Positions 52,783 through 62,446 of a stretch of DNA of 64,000 nucleotides are shown piece by piece. The stretch's first letter is position 1. Each line of letters opens with the position of its first letter. The notes under the pieces are model-generated. The model made no database searches. It was not told where the DNA came from and was given only the letters and a program-made list of their open reading frames with translations. A program made the translations under genes and the position numbers. This stretch comes from Scytonema sp. UIC 10036 (GTDB lineage Bacteria > Cyanobacteriota > Cyanobacteriia > Cyanobacteriales > Nostocaceae). Location: NCBI RefSeq assembly GCF_009725235.1, contig NZ_WJFC01000029.1, positions 1 through 64,000 on the forward strand, read 5' to 3'.

Positions 52783-55530
52783 TTACGATCCCCGCAGCGA
52801 AGCTACTAACTGACGAGCGAAGACAGAAATTGCTTCATACTTATCACTGTAGCGCTGCATAGTTTCTGTACGTGCGGATTGTTCGTGAGGGTTGTTAGCA
52901 ACAACTGCTAATTGTTCAAATCCAGGATAATAACGACAGAAAGTATAAATCCCGTTGTCATCTAGCAACCATTGGCTGTAAACGCCTTCTTTGCGGGGGA
53001 AAAAACTTTCTGAGGCATTGCGAACAATAATTTCTCGAGGATATTTTAAAATATTTGTAAAACTATCAACTGCTACTGGTTGGATGCGACCAATTAATCG
53101 CGTTGACAGGTTTTGCAAAATTTTAGATGATGCTTTGGATTTTGCAATGGTATCTGGGTCTTGTGCTGATAAAATAACCCTAATACCAGCTTTAGCACCG
53201 TTGGCACAGATTCTACCAACTAAACTAGCAATTTGTTCAAATTCAAAGAGAATGGGCGCTTCGTCTATAAAGAATATTGAGGATGGGCTGCTTAAAGCGC
53301 GTCGCAATGCTGCTGAATACGCACTTAAAGAGAGTATTGCAGCATCTTCATTATCGGAGAGGTTTCTGAGAGCAAAAACCAAAAGGGGCGCATCGGTTGG
53401 GAAGCTGGAGGGAGCGGAAATCGCTTGTCCTACTCGGCTTGAAAGCCAAAACCGCAGGCGCAAATGAATTTGATTGAGTGCATCTTCAACTCTGCCTCCT
53501 ATGGAATCTAGCTGTAGGTGTTCTGGAGAGCAAAATATGAGAAAATCGTGTAGGGTGGGGGTTTTTTGCCAAGCTTGAGTGCCAAATCCTTCTTCTATAG
53601 CTTCTCGATAGCGCTGTTTGATACCTTCATCAGTAAAGAAAGCTCCTAAAGCTAAGTTGAGAATGGAGCGCACTGTTTGTGTCAGGAGTTGATTTTCAGA
53701 TGATGACCCTAAAATCATTGTCATGAGCGCTGATTCTAGGAATCCCACATAATCAAGCATACGATCGCGCTGTTCGTCTCTGGACAGCGATCGCAAATCT
53801 GGCTGTTCAAACAAGTTGTTCGATTGTTTGGAAATATCAAAATACGCCCCGTTCCTTCCCATAAATTCCGTGTAGTCGGTGAAGGTAGAAGTCCCATCGG
53901 GTTTGGGGTAATCTAACGCTACCACTGGAATATTATGGGCTAAAGCTTGAGTTAAAATACCCGATACCAACACCGATTTCCCAGCACGAGTTGTGGCAAA
54001 CAGTGCTAAATTTTTATGCTGGTTAAACAAATCTAAATGAACGGGTGTTCCCCCTTCTTCTGCTATCAACTCAAAGCCTCGTTTGTCGCCTGCTTTGGTT
54101 AGCGTTAAAGGCATTAACCCTTGCACTTCACTTGTTAAATAAAGTTGACGACGGTTGAAAGGTTTTGCTAGCAACCCCTCCCACACTATAGGTAGTGTTT
54201 GCAACCAAATTTTCCAAGCATACTCTGTTTCTCTAACAACTTGCGCCGGACGTTGAAAACAACTTTCTATATACTTTGTCGCTTCGTCTAACTTCTCTAG
54301 ATTTGGGCGATGCACGAGAAGAGCTACAGATGTATAAATTGGTACTGCCCCTTCATACAATTGCTCTTGCGCCGCTACCGATTTTCTCAGCTTTAATTGA
54401 GCGTTGACATCGATAGTTTTGCTTTTTTCTTGTGCCGTCAAAGCTGTTATATTCGACTGCTTCAAAACCCTTTGCAAAGTGGTTTTTACTAAAGCGGGGT
54501 TAGCCGCACTTAACTGACAAAAAATCTCTGTATCAACAATTGTTTCTCTTGCTAGTAATTCCCATAAATAGCGCAGTTGAGCAGATTTGTTTTGCCAACC
54601 ACCGGGTTTTTCCAAAAACGACATCACACCAACAAAGTTATTGTTAACATGAACCCAACGGCGATCGGCACATGGTACACTAGACTCCATCAGCAATGTT
54701 GTACTGTGGAGATTGTCTATCAGCAATTTAGTACTCGCTAAGTCTGAATAAACTTGTTCGTGCAGTCCTTTTTCATCTAAAATTAGCAATTGAGGAATAT
54801 CTATGGGCTGAGTGTCATTAAATCGCCTCCAGATTTCCTGCCAAAGTTCAACAGCAGTCAGAGGTTTAACATTCAATCCCATTTGGTTGGAAAGAAGCTG
54901 TTCCCAACGACGAAATCCTTCTTTGTAAGCAGTAGCGATCGTAGCTTCAGTTTGCTCGTTTCTGACATCTACGAAATCACCTTTGAATTTTAACCACCAC
55001 TGTTCGCCTCTTGCCAAAAGTTTCTCTATCCAATCATTCGTTGCTGAAGCACTTGGTTCAACAGTGTACGTCACATACACGCGAAGAAATTTTGGTTTGC
55101 GGATTCCAGTACGAGTCAGTTCTTTAATACGAGCTCGTTCCGCCATCAGCAAATATTTTATATCTGGTGATGGGGCACGTTTAATAAGAGATGCCAGTTC
55201 TTGTTGTCGCTGTTTATCGGAACTAAAAGACCCCATGTGAAAGGTAATTCTTTCTTCCCCAGGAATGTCTTTTAACCCGACCTCAATATTATTGCAAATT
55301 GTCTCGATTTGATCTGTTGTTAGGGTAGTATGAATACCTTGGCACTCAAAACCAAAAACAAAGCAGAATCTATCTTTCTGAGTGCCTTTTGTCAAAATAT
55401 AAGCACCAATATCTCTACTATCAAGGGCAACACGAAGCATTGTGGCTAAATGTAGGGCATCTTCAAAAGGTGTGAGTCTACTTTCTCGACCCGCGATGCC
55501 TACGCTTTGTTTTCCTATTTTTTCTTTCAT
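52783..55530 (-). CDS. VirB4/TraC-like T4SS ATPase
   Basis: 915 residues. The P-loop is TTRAGKS (about 514-520), followed by VPVVALDYPKPDGTSTFTD. Walker B is IFFIDEAPI (about 752-760), and RVILSAQDPDTIAKSK is the Q/sensor region. The N-terminal half has the VirB4/CagE-like fold region (YILTKGTQKDRFCFVFGFEC). VirB4 energises pilus biogenesis and substrate passage at the inner membrane. It overlaps the VirB3-like gene by 53 bp, a coupling often seen in VirB3-VirB4. This is the most secure member of the cluster. It lacks a VirD4-type coupling-protein layout. Confidence 0.88.
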   Translation of the reverse strand: MKEKIGKQSVGIAGRESRLTPFEDALHLATMLRVALDSRDIGAYILTKGTQKDRFCFVFGFECQGIHTTLTTDQIETICNNIEVGLKDIPGEERITFHMGSFSSDKQRQQELASLIKRAPSPDIKYLLMAERARIKELTRTGIRKPKFLRVYVTYTVEPSASATNDWIEKLLARGEQWWLKFKGDFVDVRNEQTEATIATAYKEGFRRWEQLLSNQMGLNVKPLTAVELWQEIWRRFNDTQPIDIPQLLILDEKGLHEQVYSDLASTKLLIDNLHSTTLLMESSVPCADRRWVHVNNNFVGVMSFLEKPGGWQNKSAQLRYLWELLARETIVDTEIFCQLSAANPALVKTTLQRVLKQSNITALTAQEKSKTIDVNAQLKLRKSVAAQEQLYEGAVPIYTSVALLVHRPNLEKLDEATKYIESCFQRPAQVVRETEYAWKIWLQTLPIVWEGLLAKPFNRRQLYLTSEVQGLMPLTLTKAGDKRGFELIAEEGGTPVHLDLFNQHKNLALFATTRAGKSVLVSGILTQALAHNIPVVALDYPKPDGTSTFTDYTEFMGRNGAYFDISKQSNNLFEQPDLRSLSRDEQRDRMLDYVGFLESALMTMILGSSSENQLLTQTVRSILNLALGAFFTDEGIKQRYREAIEEGFGTQAWQKTPTLHDFLIFCSPEHLQLDSIGGRVEDALNQIHLRLRFWLSSRVGQAISAPSSFPTDAPLLVFALRNLSDNEDAAILSLSAYSAALRRALSSPSSIFFIDEAPILFEFEQIASLVGRICANGAKAGIRVILSAQDPDTIAKSKASSKILQNLSTRLIGRIQPVAVDSFTNILKYPREIIVRNASESFFPRKEGVYSQWLLDDNGIYTFCRYYPGFEQLAVVANNPHEQSARTETMQRYSDKYEAISVFARQLVASLRGS

Positions 55531-55855
55531 GGTGAGATTCTAGAAAACTTTTATAACGGGCAGTGCCTCTTGTCCAGGTCGGAACACCTATAAACTTACT
55601 CAGAAATCGCCAACTTCTACCCCCTGTTAATATCCACCAAGTTCCCATGCCCCACCCAGCAATTAAGATAGTCCACAACCATTTTTGCCATTCATCTCGG
55701 AATGCACCCCCAAAAAAGCCGTTAACAATCATGTAGGAGAGAAGGGCAATTATTGTCCAAGGAAAGATTTGATCGGCAGGAATTGGTCCTAAGGAAGGTT
55801 GGCTTCCCAGAATTTGGTTGACAGGTCGAAATTCTTTGTCTCGGTCATCAGCCAT
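55478..55855 (-). CDS. VirB3-like inner membrane protein
   Basis: 125 residues. Two hydrophobic helices (about 30-50, IFPWTIIALLSYMIVNGFFGG, and 60-82, WLWTILIAGWGMGTWWILTG) are followed by a conserved-looking WTRGTARYKSFL and a strongly basic tail (ERKNRKTKRRHRGSRK). Its 3' end overlaps the VirB4-like start by 53 bp. VirB3 proteins are small, with one or two helices, and work with VirB4. The longer-than-usual basic tail is encoded in the overlap. Confidence 0.65.
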   Translation of the reverse strand: MADDRDKEFRPVNQILGSQPSLGPIPADQIFPWTIIALLSYMIVNGFFGGAFRDEWQKWLWTILIAGWGMGTWWILTGGRSWRFLSKFIGVPTWTRGTARYKSFLESHHERKNRKTKRRHRGSRK

Positions 55856-55870
55856 AACGCATCCCCAAAC

Positions 55871-56428
55871 TTAGCCAATGATAAAGGATGTCAACACATC
55901 AGCAATGGTAACAGCAATAACTACCAATAGGGGTGTTCTGGCTACGACTTGCCAATCTTCATCTTTACGAACGGCATTCACAACGCCAATCAGGGCAACA
56001 GCAATGTAAAGTAAGTAAAGCGCTCGTATAACATTAAACACCAAACTCACTGCGGCTGCGGTTCCACTTCCCTGTGGAGTCCCCTGAGTTAAATTGTTTT
56101 TGAAAAAGTTTTCCGCTTTGCCAAAAAATTGAGCTGCGGCTGGAACACTGAAGTAGTCTATCCAAAAGAAGCTGAGAATTGCAGCAATTGCTAGGGTTTG
56201 CAAAAGAATCAGCCAGTGTCTGGATATATGTGTTTGCTGTCCTATCTGTTGAATGACTGTTGTTGCTAAACCAATAAAAAGCAAGCAAAGCAGTAAAACA
56301 GGACTTTTCCAACAAATAACACTTAAGAAAACAGCACAGGTAAGCAAAAATGGCACAGACGCAAAAAAGTGAGCGCACCAACGTTTCACCCGATGGAATG
56401 ATTCTTTTTGAAAATTTTTTACAGACAT
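55871..56428 (-). CDS. VirB2/TrbC-like membrane pilin candidate
   Basis: 185 residues, beginning MSVKNFQKESFHRVKRWC. Four hydrophobic segments lie at about 20-42, 44-65, 70-90 and 125-150, plus a terminal helix (about 160-185, TPLLVVIAVTIADVLTSFIIG). The C-terminal third (small and aliphatic residues, two helices around a charged turn VRKDEDW) resembles VirB2/TrbC pilins. The N-terminal third is longer than in known pilins. First gene of the cluster; its promoter should lie in 56429-56600. The identification is mainly positional. Confidence 0.45.
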   Translation of the reverse strand: MSVKNFQKESFHRVKRWCAHFFASVPFLLTCAVFLSVICWKSPVLLLCLLFIGLATTVIQQIGQQTHISRHWLILLQTLAIAAILSFFWIDYFSVPAAAQFFGKAENFFKNNLTQGTPQGSGTAAAVSLVFNVIRALYLLYIAVALIGVVNAVRKDEDWQVVARTPLLVVIAVTIADVLTSFIIG

Positions 56429-57319
56429 GGACGAATTTTCCCAACCTTTCTATTAGTAACGACTTGCAAGCTGCTGTGCCTTTTTGTCGGTCTACCCTTC
56501 AAGTCAAGGCAAACCTCTCATTCTACCAATTAGCAGGGTATTTTGCTTGTATTTTATTATACATTTTAAAAGTTAGACAAGAAAACTAGTAAACAAGATA
56601 ACATACTAAAGAAGAATTATTTTCTAAGTGGATAGCCTTGTCTATTTTAAAGCAACTATTAAATAATTAAGATAGAAGATACAAGCATTAGACATAAAAT
56701 CAGAAAAAATTGTCATTGGCTAATTACTAGAAAACAAATTTTTAGTGTACCGTGGAGTTACTAGTAGCATTTTTTAATACAAAATGTTGTATTTGTACGT
56801 AAAGACGATTCCGGTTAACTCCGGTTTCCTGTTACACTAATCTCAGATTCTATCAAATATTATTCTTTAATGACTTGAAAAGAAAGGACGTAGTTATTAA
56901 TGACTGCATTACCTTCTCTTAACCCGAACTTTCTGACAAAATAAGGATGAAGGATAAAAGGTGAAGCACATTATCTTTCATTGTTTAAATAAAAAGAGTC
57001 ACAAAACCAGAACTAGTTCCAGTTACACGCACAGTTACGGTTAGCGATCGGCAAGCGCTTTTCTTTCCCTTAGTCGATGCTGCCAACGTGGAGGTTTGAC
57101 CTTGAGGCGAAAACTGGAGACATCTGTGCTAGCTGGTAACAAACATTGATAGGAATTAAGCCACAGTTAGACATTTCCGGAATCACTTGAGTTCTTGTGT
57201 ACTTAGTACTAGAGTACACAATTAAAGTGAATAACCTTTGTTATGGGGTGTATTTTTCTTAACCAAAAGTATTCACAGGTTGTGTTTCTACCATCGCTAC
57301 TCTTAGCCTGCAACGATTT
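56429..57319. other. Divergent 890-bp spacer with a protein remnant and a palindrome
   Basis: It separates the VirB-like cluster (leftward) from the exopolysaccharide genes (rightward) and must carry both promoters. A 34-codon fragment at 56992-57099 reads RVTKPELVPVTRTVTVSDRQ then ALFFPLVDAANVEV, likely debris of an exported protein. The palindrome at 57196-57220 is listed separately. Confidence 0.45.
57196..57220. promoter_or_regulatory. Candidate operator: 8-bp inverted repeat
   Basis: TGTGTACT (57196-57203) and AGTACACA (57213-57220) flank TAGTACTAG, itself a near-palindrome. It lies 100 bp upstream of the GT-C gene. It does not fit the NtcA consensus GTA-N8-TAC. It may be a repressor site or a chance hairpin. 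Confidence 0.35.
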
Positions 57320-58489
57320 ATGGTTGGTAATGGTATACAAAGACACAAAAAATCTTTGTTGTTTTTTTTAAGCATAGTTGTAGTATATACGGTATTATTC
57401 TTTGTTTCTAATCAACTCCGATTTGCTCCCATATGGGATGAAGGACATTTTTGGGAAACTAGCAAGCTGTTTAGCCATAGTCTGATTCCTAGTATGGATA
57501 CCTTAAAAAGTTATAAGGAGTTGAATACTCCGCTTCCTTTTATAGTTTTTGGTGTTCTTGAGCATCTCTTTAATGGCGGCATATTTGCTGGGCGCTTGGT
57601 GAACTTTGTTTTCTCATTTGCGATCGCATTGCTGATTGGATTTTCTTCTAAAAATCCAACTAGAAACAGTGTGTTGGCGGTTTGTGGACTTATGCTGTTT
57701 CCTTATTACCTCTGGTTGGGGACAGTTATTTACACAGATATTTTTGCCACGTTTTTTGTTTTACTTGGAGTTTGGTTTTACACGCGCTCACAGCATATCA
57801 TTAGCTGTCTCGCTTTCATTTTAGCGATCGCATCACGTCAATATATGCTGGTATTCCCCGTGGCTATTGCGAGTCATGAGTTGATTTCTTTTCTAAAAAA
57901 TGGATTTCGGATGAGTCGTCGCTGGATAGCTCCGCTAATCGCTGCTTCATCTATTTTTATCTGGATTTGGCTCTTTAATGGATTAGCTCCTTCCACAGCG
58001 ATCTCACAACAAACAACTCCAGATGTTCAAAAGTCAATTTCGGCTTTTTCACTTCATTCAAGCCTTTATTTTCTAGCTTGTATGGGAATATATTTTGTCA
58101 TTCCAGAGTGGATGTTGTTTAGCAGAAATTTGAATAAGCAAAATTTTTTCAACAGGAGAAATATTTATATAGCTCTGGTACTGCTAGTATTATTTGTATT
58201 CTTTCCTCCGTTAGAAGCACATGGAATTCTGATAAAATTGGAAGGTTTTTTACCAAATGATTTCTTGAGAGTGGTTATATTTTACTGCTTTGCTGCCTTA
58301 ACCTGTATGCGGTTCTCACGTATTAATCTTGCATTCTGGCTGGTGTTCATCCACTGTGGACTCATGCTGAAAGCTTATCCTTGGGATAAATATACTTTGC
58401 CATTGGTTGTAGTGTTCTGGTATTTGAAATCTGTTGATGCTTTAGCCAAAAAGGATATCAAAGAACCCAGTTTCTTTGACAAACTTTAA
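57320..58489 (+). CDS. GT-C type membrane glycosyltransferase
   Basis: 389 residues. About nine to ten membrane helices. The first periplasmic loop has FAPIWDEGHFWE with Asp40-Glu41, the acidic pair typical of lipid-linked-sugar GT-C enzymes (PMT/ALG10-like). RSQHIISCLAFILAIASRQYM and LKAYPWDKYTLPLVVVFW (about 350-375) are family-like helices. It would transfer a sugar from polyprenyl phosphate outside the membrane. First gene of the plus-strand exopolysaccharide locus. The ATG at 57320 has only a weak ribosome site. Confidence 0.75.
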   Translation: MVGNGIQRHKKSLLFFLSIVVVYTVLFFVSNQLRFAPIWDEGHFWETSKLFSHSLIPSMDTLKSYKELNTPLPFIVFGVLEHLFNGGIFAGRLVNFVFSFAIALLIGFSSKNPTRNSVLAVCGLMLFPYYLWLGTVIYTDIFATFFVLLGVWFYTRSQHIISCLAFILAIASRQYMLVFPVAIASHELISFLKNGFRMSRRWIAPLIAASSIFIWIWLFNGLAPSTAISQQTTPDVQKSISAFSLHSSLYFLACMGIYFVIPEWMLFSRNLNKQNFFNRRNIYIALVLLVLFVFFPPLEAHGILIKLEGFLPNDFLRVVIFYCFAALTCMRFSRINLAFWLVFIHCGLMLKAYPWDKYTLPLVVVFWYLKSVDALAKKDIKEPSFFDKL

Positions 58490-58809
58490 TATTGACCTAA
58501 AAAATTCAGCGGTTTTGTAAAAAAATTGTAAATTTTGGTTAAAGAAATTTATTTATTGGTATAAAAATTATAATAAGGAATAGACTCTCTCTGTAAATTT
58601 TTTAGAAGTGTCAAGAAAATAGCTCTAAAGCTAGTACAGATTGGCAGAAATAAACCCCCCATTTGAAATGTCTAAAACCCTGACACAACGGTCATTCAAA
58701 ACTCAGAATTTGGAATTCCAAATTCGCCCAACAGTCTTAGAGACGCAAAGTCTGAGTGCATGACAGGGATCGCATTTGCCAAGTAAACCTATAAATTAGC
58801 AGAACCTTG
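58490..58809. other. Intergenic, no gene seen
   Basis: AT-rich, with one weak inverted pair (AATTTGGAATTCCAAATT-like, about 58710-58725). A promoter for the GT2 genes may lie here. Confidence 0.4.
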
Positions 58810-59850
58810 GTGAAAAACGAGCCTTTGCTTATAGAGCCTAGTATATCGATTATTATTCCGGTCTACAAAGGCGGTGAGAGTTTCCGTAAATGCCTGTCAA
58901 GTTTGGCTCAGTTTGCTCCAGCCAATGTAGAAGTCATTGTTGTTGTTGATGGTGAAGATGATGATTCTTGGCAAATAGCTCAAGAATTTGGGGTAAAGGT
59001 GCTGAAACTAGCTGTGAATGCCGGACCTGCACGGGCAAGAAATATAGGAGCACGTGCAGCAAAAGGCAACATTCTGTTTTTCATAGATGCAGACGTGGCT
59101 ATATTGCCAAACTCCATAACTCAAGTGGAGGTTGCTTTCCATCGCCAACCAGGCATAGCAGCCGCCATCGGCTCTTACGATGATGAGCCTGGTGAAAGCA
59201 ACTTTCTCTCTCAGTATAAAAATCTACTTCATCACTATACTCATCAAACAGCGAACGAAGAAGCATTCACTTTTTGGGGTGCTTGTGGTGCTATACGTCG
59301 TGAGGTGTTTTTTTCCCTAGGAGGCTTTAACGAAAGTTATCGCAAACCTTGCATAGAAGACATTGAGTTAGGTTATCGTCTAACCCGAGCAGGTTATAAA
59401 ATTCGATTGTGTAAAGATTTACAGGTTAAGCACTTAAAACACTGGGGTGTAGTTTCGCTATTGAAAGCTGAAGTTTTTTACCGTGCTTTACCTTGGACTC
59501 AATTGATTTGGCGCGATCGCCAGTTAAATAATGACCTAAACCTTGGAGTATCTAGTCGTTTGAGTGTCATTTTAGTCTTCAGCTTATTAGGTGCTTTTAT
59601 AAGCTCTTTATGGTGGGCTGGATTTTTAGCAGTGGCTATTGTCTTGAGCCTATTGCTACTAACAATCAATGCTTCTGTTTATCATTTCTTTTTGCAGAAG
59701 TGTGGTTTTTGGTTTGCGCTGCGAGTCATTCCTTGGCATTGGTTTTATTACCTCTATAGTGGTTTAGCGTTCGCAATTGGAACAATTCAACACTTATCGT
59801 ATCGATGGTTTTTACTCAGACCTAGTGTGTCTACTGCCTCAAGCAAATAA
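58810..59850 (+). CDS. GT2 family glycosyltransferase with C-terminal membrane helices
   Basis: 346 residues from the GTG at 58810 (MKNEPLLIEPSISIIIP); a TTG at 58807 would add one residue. GT-A signatures: SIIIPVYKGGESFRKCL, VVVDGEDDDSW, the DxD-type FFIDADVAI (about 93-98) and the base-containing CIEDIELGYRLTRAG. Two membrane helices follow residue 250. It uses a nucleotide-sugar on the cytosolic face. It is followed 33 bp later by the UGM-like gene, so they are likely co-transcribed. Confidence 0.9.
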   Translation: MKNEPLLIEPSISIIIPVYKGGESFRKCLSSLAQFAPANVEVIVVVDGEDDDSWQIAQEFGVKVLKLAVNAGPARARNIGARAAKGNILFFIDADVAILPNSITQVEVAFHRQPGIAAAIGSYDDEPGESNFLSQYKNLLHHYTHQTANEEAFTFWGACGAIRREVFFSLGGFNESYRKPCIEDIELGYRLTRAGYKIRLCKDLQVKHLKHWGVVSLLKAEVFYRALPWTQLIWRDRQLNNDLNLGVSSRLSVILVFSLLGAFISSLWWAGFLAVAIVLSLLLLTINASVYHFFLQKCGFWFALRVIPWHWFYYLYSGLAFAIGTIQHLSYRWFLLRPSVSTASSK

Positions 59851-59883
59851 CAAAAGATAACCTAAGAAACGAGACTTGTACAA

Positions 59884-61368
59884 ATGAAAAAATATCCTGT
59901 TGTCATTATTGGGGCTGGTCCGGCTGGTCTTACTGCTGCCTACGAATTGGTTAAGCAGGGTAAAGAGTCAATTGTCTTAGAACAAGCTGACAAAACTGGA
60001 GGAATTTCCCGTACAGAGGTTTATAAAGGATATCGCTTTGATATTGGCGGACATCGCTTCTTTACAAAAGTCTCAGAAGTACAGCAGCTTTGGCAAGAAG
60101 TTTTAGGAAATGATTTCATCAAAGTTCCACGTTTGTCGCGAATCTATTACCAAGGTAAATTTTTTAATTATCCACTCTCTCCATTCAACGCACTCTCAAA
60201 TTTAGGAATTATCCAAAGTTTCTTTATCTTACTCAGTTATTTAAAGACAAAACTTAAGACAAAATTCCGACCTGCTGTAGAGGCTGAGAATTTTGAAGAG
60301 TGGGTGAGCGATCGCTTTGGTCATCGCCTCTACAGAATATTCTTCAAAACCTACACTGAGAAGGTATGGGGAATTCCTTGCACTCAAATCCGAGCAGACT
60401 GGGCGGCGCAACGGATACAAGGAATGTCTCTCAAAAGAGCGCTGATTAATGCACTGTTTGGAAGCCAAAACGCCAAAAGCTTAATCAAAGAATTTGACTA
60501 TCCGGTGTTAGGACCGGGGATGATGTGGGAGAAATTTCACCAAAAAGTCGAAAGCTTTGGTTCAAAAGTGCTTCTGAACACTCAAGTAACCCGTATAGAA
60601 CGTCAGGGTAATGTGATTAAGAGCATCACTGCAATGCAAGGCGATAAAACAATCCAAATCTACGGCGACCAATTTATTTCCACGATACCTGTGACAGCGC
60701 TACTCCATAAACTCACTCCTGCTGCACCTGACGATGTTCTAGCAGCAGCACGCGGTTTAAAATACCGAGATTTTATGATTGTGGCGCTCATGATTGATAA
60801 AGAACACTTATTCCCTGACAACTGGATTTACATTCATAGCCCGGAGTTCCAAGTTGGACGCATTCAAAACTTTAAAAATTGGAGTCCTGCAATGGTTCCC
60901 GACCAAAGTAAGAGTTGTTTGGGGATGGAATATTTTTGCTCTGTTGGCGATGATCTCTGGGAAATGTCTGACACAGAACTCATTGATTTAGCTAGCCGTG
61001 AGATTGTTGAGTTGGGTTTATTAGATAAGGAGTCCAAGATTGAAGACGGAGTTGTCATCCGCCAGCATAAAGCTTACCCCGTGTATGACAGTGAGTACCG
61101 CCAGCATCTTCAAGTTATACAAAATTACCTGAAAACCTTTGAGAACCTACAAACTGTAGGTCGTAACGGGATGCATCGCTATAACAATCAGGATCACTCA
61201 ATGCTGACAGCAATGCTTGCCGTTAAAAATATCTTGGGTGAAAAGCACGATTTGTGGAATGTCAATACTGAACGCTCTTATTATGAGGAGTTTACAAAAC
61301 AGGAATGGTCGAAAGAGGCATTAACCACAGATAATAACTTAACTTCAGTAGCATCACAGAGCTACTAA
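59884..61368 (+). CDS. FAD-dependent oxidoreductase, UDP-galactopyranose mutase-like
   Basis: 494 residues. An N-terminal FAD Rossmann motif GAGPAGLTAAYEL (residues 10-22) is followed by the extended fold with GGISRTEVYKGYRFDIGGHRFF and a C-terminal NAD/FAD-like end (QTVGRNGMHRYNNQDHSM). EKVWGIPCTQIRADWAAQRIQG recalls the family found beside exopolysaccharide genes. The reaction may be ring contraction or oxidation of a nucleotide- or lipid-linked sugar (inference). It sits between two GT2 genes in one direction. Confidence 0.85.
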   Translation: MKKYPVVIIGAGPAGLTAAYELVKQGKESIVLEQADKTGGISRTEVYKGYRFDIGGHRFFTKVSEVQQLWQEVLGNDFIKVPRLSRIYYQGKFFNYPLSPFNALSNLGIIQSFFILLSYLKTKLKTKFRPAVEAENFEEWVSDRFGHRLYRIFFKTYTEKVWGIPCTQIRADWAAQRIQGMSLKRALINALFGSQNAKSLIKEFDYPVLGPGMMWEKFHQKVESFGSKVLLNTQVTRIERQGNVIKSITAMQGDKTIQIYGDQFISTIPVTALLHKLTPAAPDDVLAAARGLKYRDFMIVALMIDKEHLFPDNWIYIHSPEFQVGRIQNFKNWSPAMVPDQSKSCLGMEYFCSVGDDLWEMSDTELIDLASREIVELGLLDKESKIEDGVVIRQHKAYPVYDSEYRQHLQVIQNYLKTFENLQTVGRNGMHRYNNQDHSMLTAMLAVKNILGEKHDLWNVNTERSYYEEFTKQEWSKEALTTDNNLTSVASQSY

Positions 61369-61458
61369 CCGTAATGGAAAAAATGGTAGGAGATAGAAAA
61401 TTTAAATGTATTTTCTACCTTCCACCAAAACCTCAAATATCTCTATCAAAATAGATTG

Positions 61459-62379
61459 ATGATTACACAAAGTCCATTTGTTTCTGTCATTATCCCAGTT
61501 TTCAATGATGCTAAACGATTGAAAATCTGCCTAGAAGCTTTAGAAAACCAGTTTTACCCCAAAAATCTATATGAAGTCATCGTTGTTGATAATGCTTCAG
61601 ATACAAAGGAAAATATTGCCAAGGTAGTCGCTCAATTTTCTCAAGCATTTTATGCATATGAAAGCTTACCAGGTTCCTATGCAGCCCGAAACAAAGGAAT
61701 CTCTTTGGCAAAAGGAGTGGTGATTGCTTTCACTGATGCAGATTGTATTCCCGTTCAAGATTGGATTGAAAAAGGTGTGAAGCATTTATTACAAACACCA
61801 GGCTGTGGATTAGTAGCAGGTAAAATCGAAATTTTCTTTAAAGCTCGAGAGCAAGCAACACCCGTAGAACTTTATGAAAGTATTACAGCTTTTCCTCAGA
61901 AGCAACTTTTAGAAAAGCGCCGTTTTGGAGCAACAGCAAATCTTTTTACATTTAGAAGTGTTCTGGATAAAGTGGGGTTTTTTGATACTCAATTGAAATC
62001 AAATGGTGATGTCCATTGGGGACAAAGAGTGTTTGCTCACAGTTATAAGCAAGTTTATGCGGATGATGCTTGCGTATATCATCCAGCCAGACATTCTTGG
62101 CGACAGTTGTATAAAAGAACAATTCGTATGGCTGGAGGTGCTTATGATTTACAAAACCGAAAAGAAAATTCCTTTATTCAACGAAATTTAAGATTTTTAA
62201 TAAATTTATCAACGGATTTAGTACCTCCTTTAATATTTGTGATTAATGCTTTTTTTGATTCCCGCCTGCAAGGCTTTGAGAAAAAAATCCAGGTTTGTAT
62301 TGTTATGTTTTTCGTTAGATATATTAGCGCTTGGGAAAAGCTGAGACTAAAAGCAGGAGCAACTTCTGCCAGAGAATAA
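61459..62379 (+). CDS. GT2 family glycosyltransferase
   Basis: 306 residues from the ATG at 61459, preferred to the adjacent TTG at 61456. VSVIIPVFNDAKRLKICLEA, VIVVDNASD, the DxD-type AFTDADCIP (about 93-101), and the acceptor segment WGQRVFAH are GT-A features. A hydrophobic region (about 246-290) may anchor it to the membrane. There is no C-terminal helix bundle like the neighbour at 58810. Same strand as the flanking polysaccharide genes. Confidence 0.9.
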   Translation: MITQSPFVSVIIPVFNDAKRLKICLEALENQFYPKNLYEVIVVDNASDTKENIAKVVAQFSQAFYAYESLPGSYAARNKGISLAKGVVIAFTDADCIPVQDWIEKGVKHLLQTPGCGLVAGKIEIFFKAREQATPVELYESITAFPQKQLLEKRRFGATANLFTFRSVLDKVGFFDTQLKSNGDVHWGQRVFAHSYKQVYADDACVYHPARHSWRQLYKRTIRMAGGAYDLQNRKENSFIQRNLRFLINLSTDLVPPLIFVINAFFDSRLQGFEKKIQVCIVMFFVRYISAWEKLRLKAGATSARE

Positions 62380-62446
62380 ACTTTCTCAAAAGCTTTTCAC
62401 TCATAATTTATGCATCACAAATCCAACTTAGTTTATAATTACACCA

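Noticed and set aside
46029..56428. Complete conjugative element
   Set aside because: No relaxase, VirD4-type coupling protein, origin of transfer, integrase or attachment repeats were found in the window.
57196..57220. NtcA binding site
   Set aside because: The spacing of GTA and TAC does not give GTA-N8-TAC.
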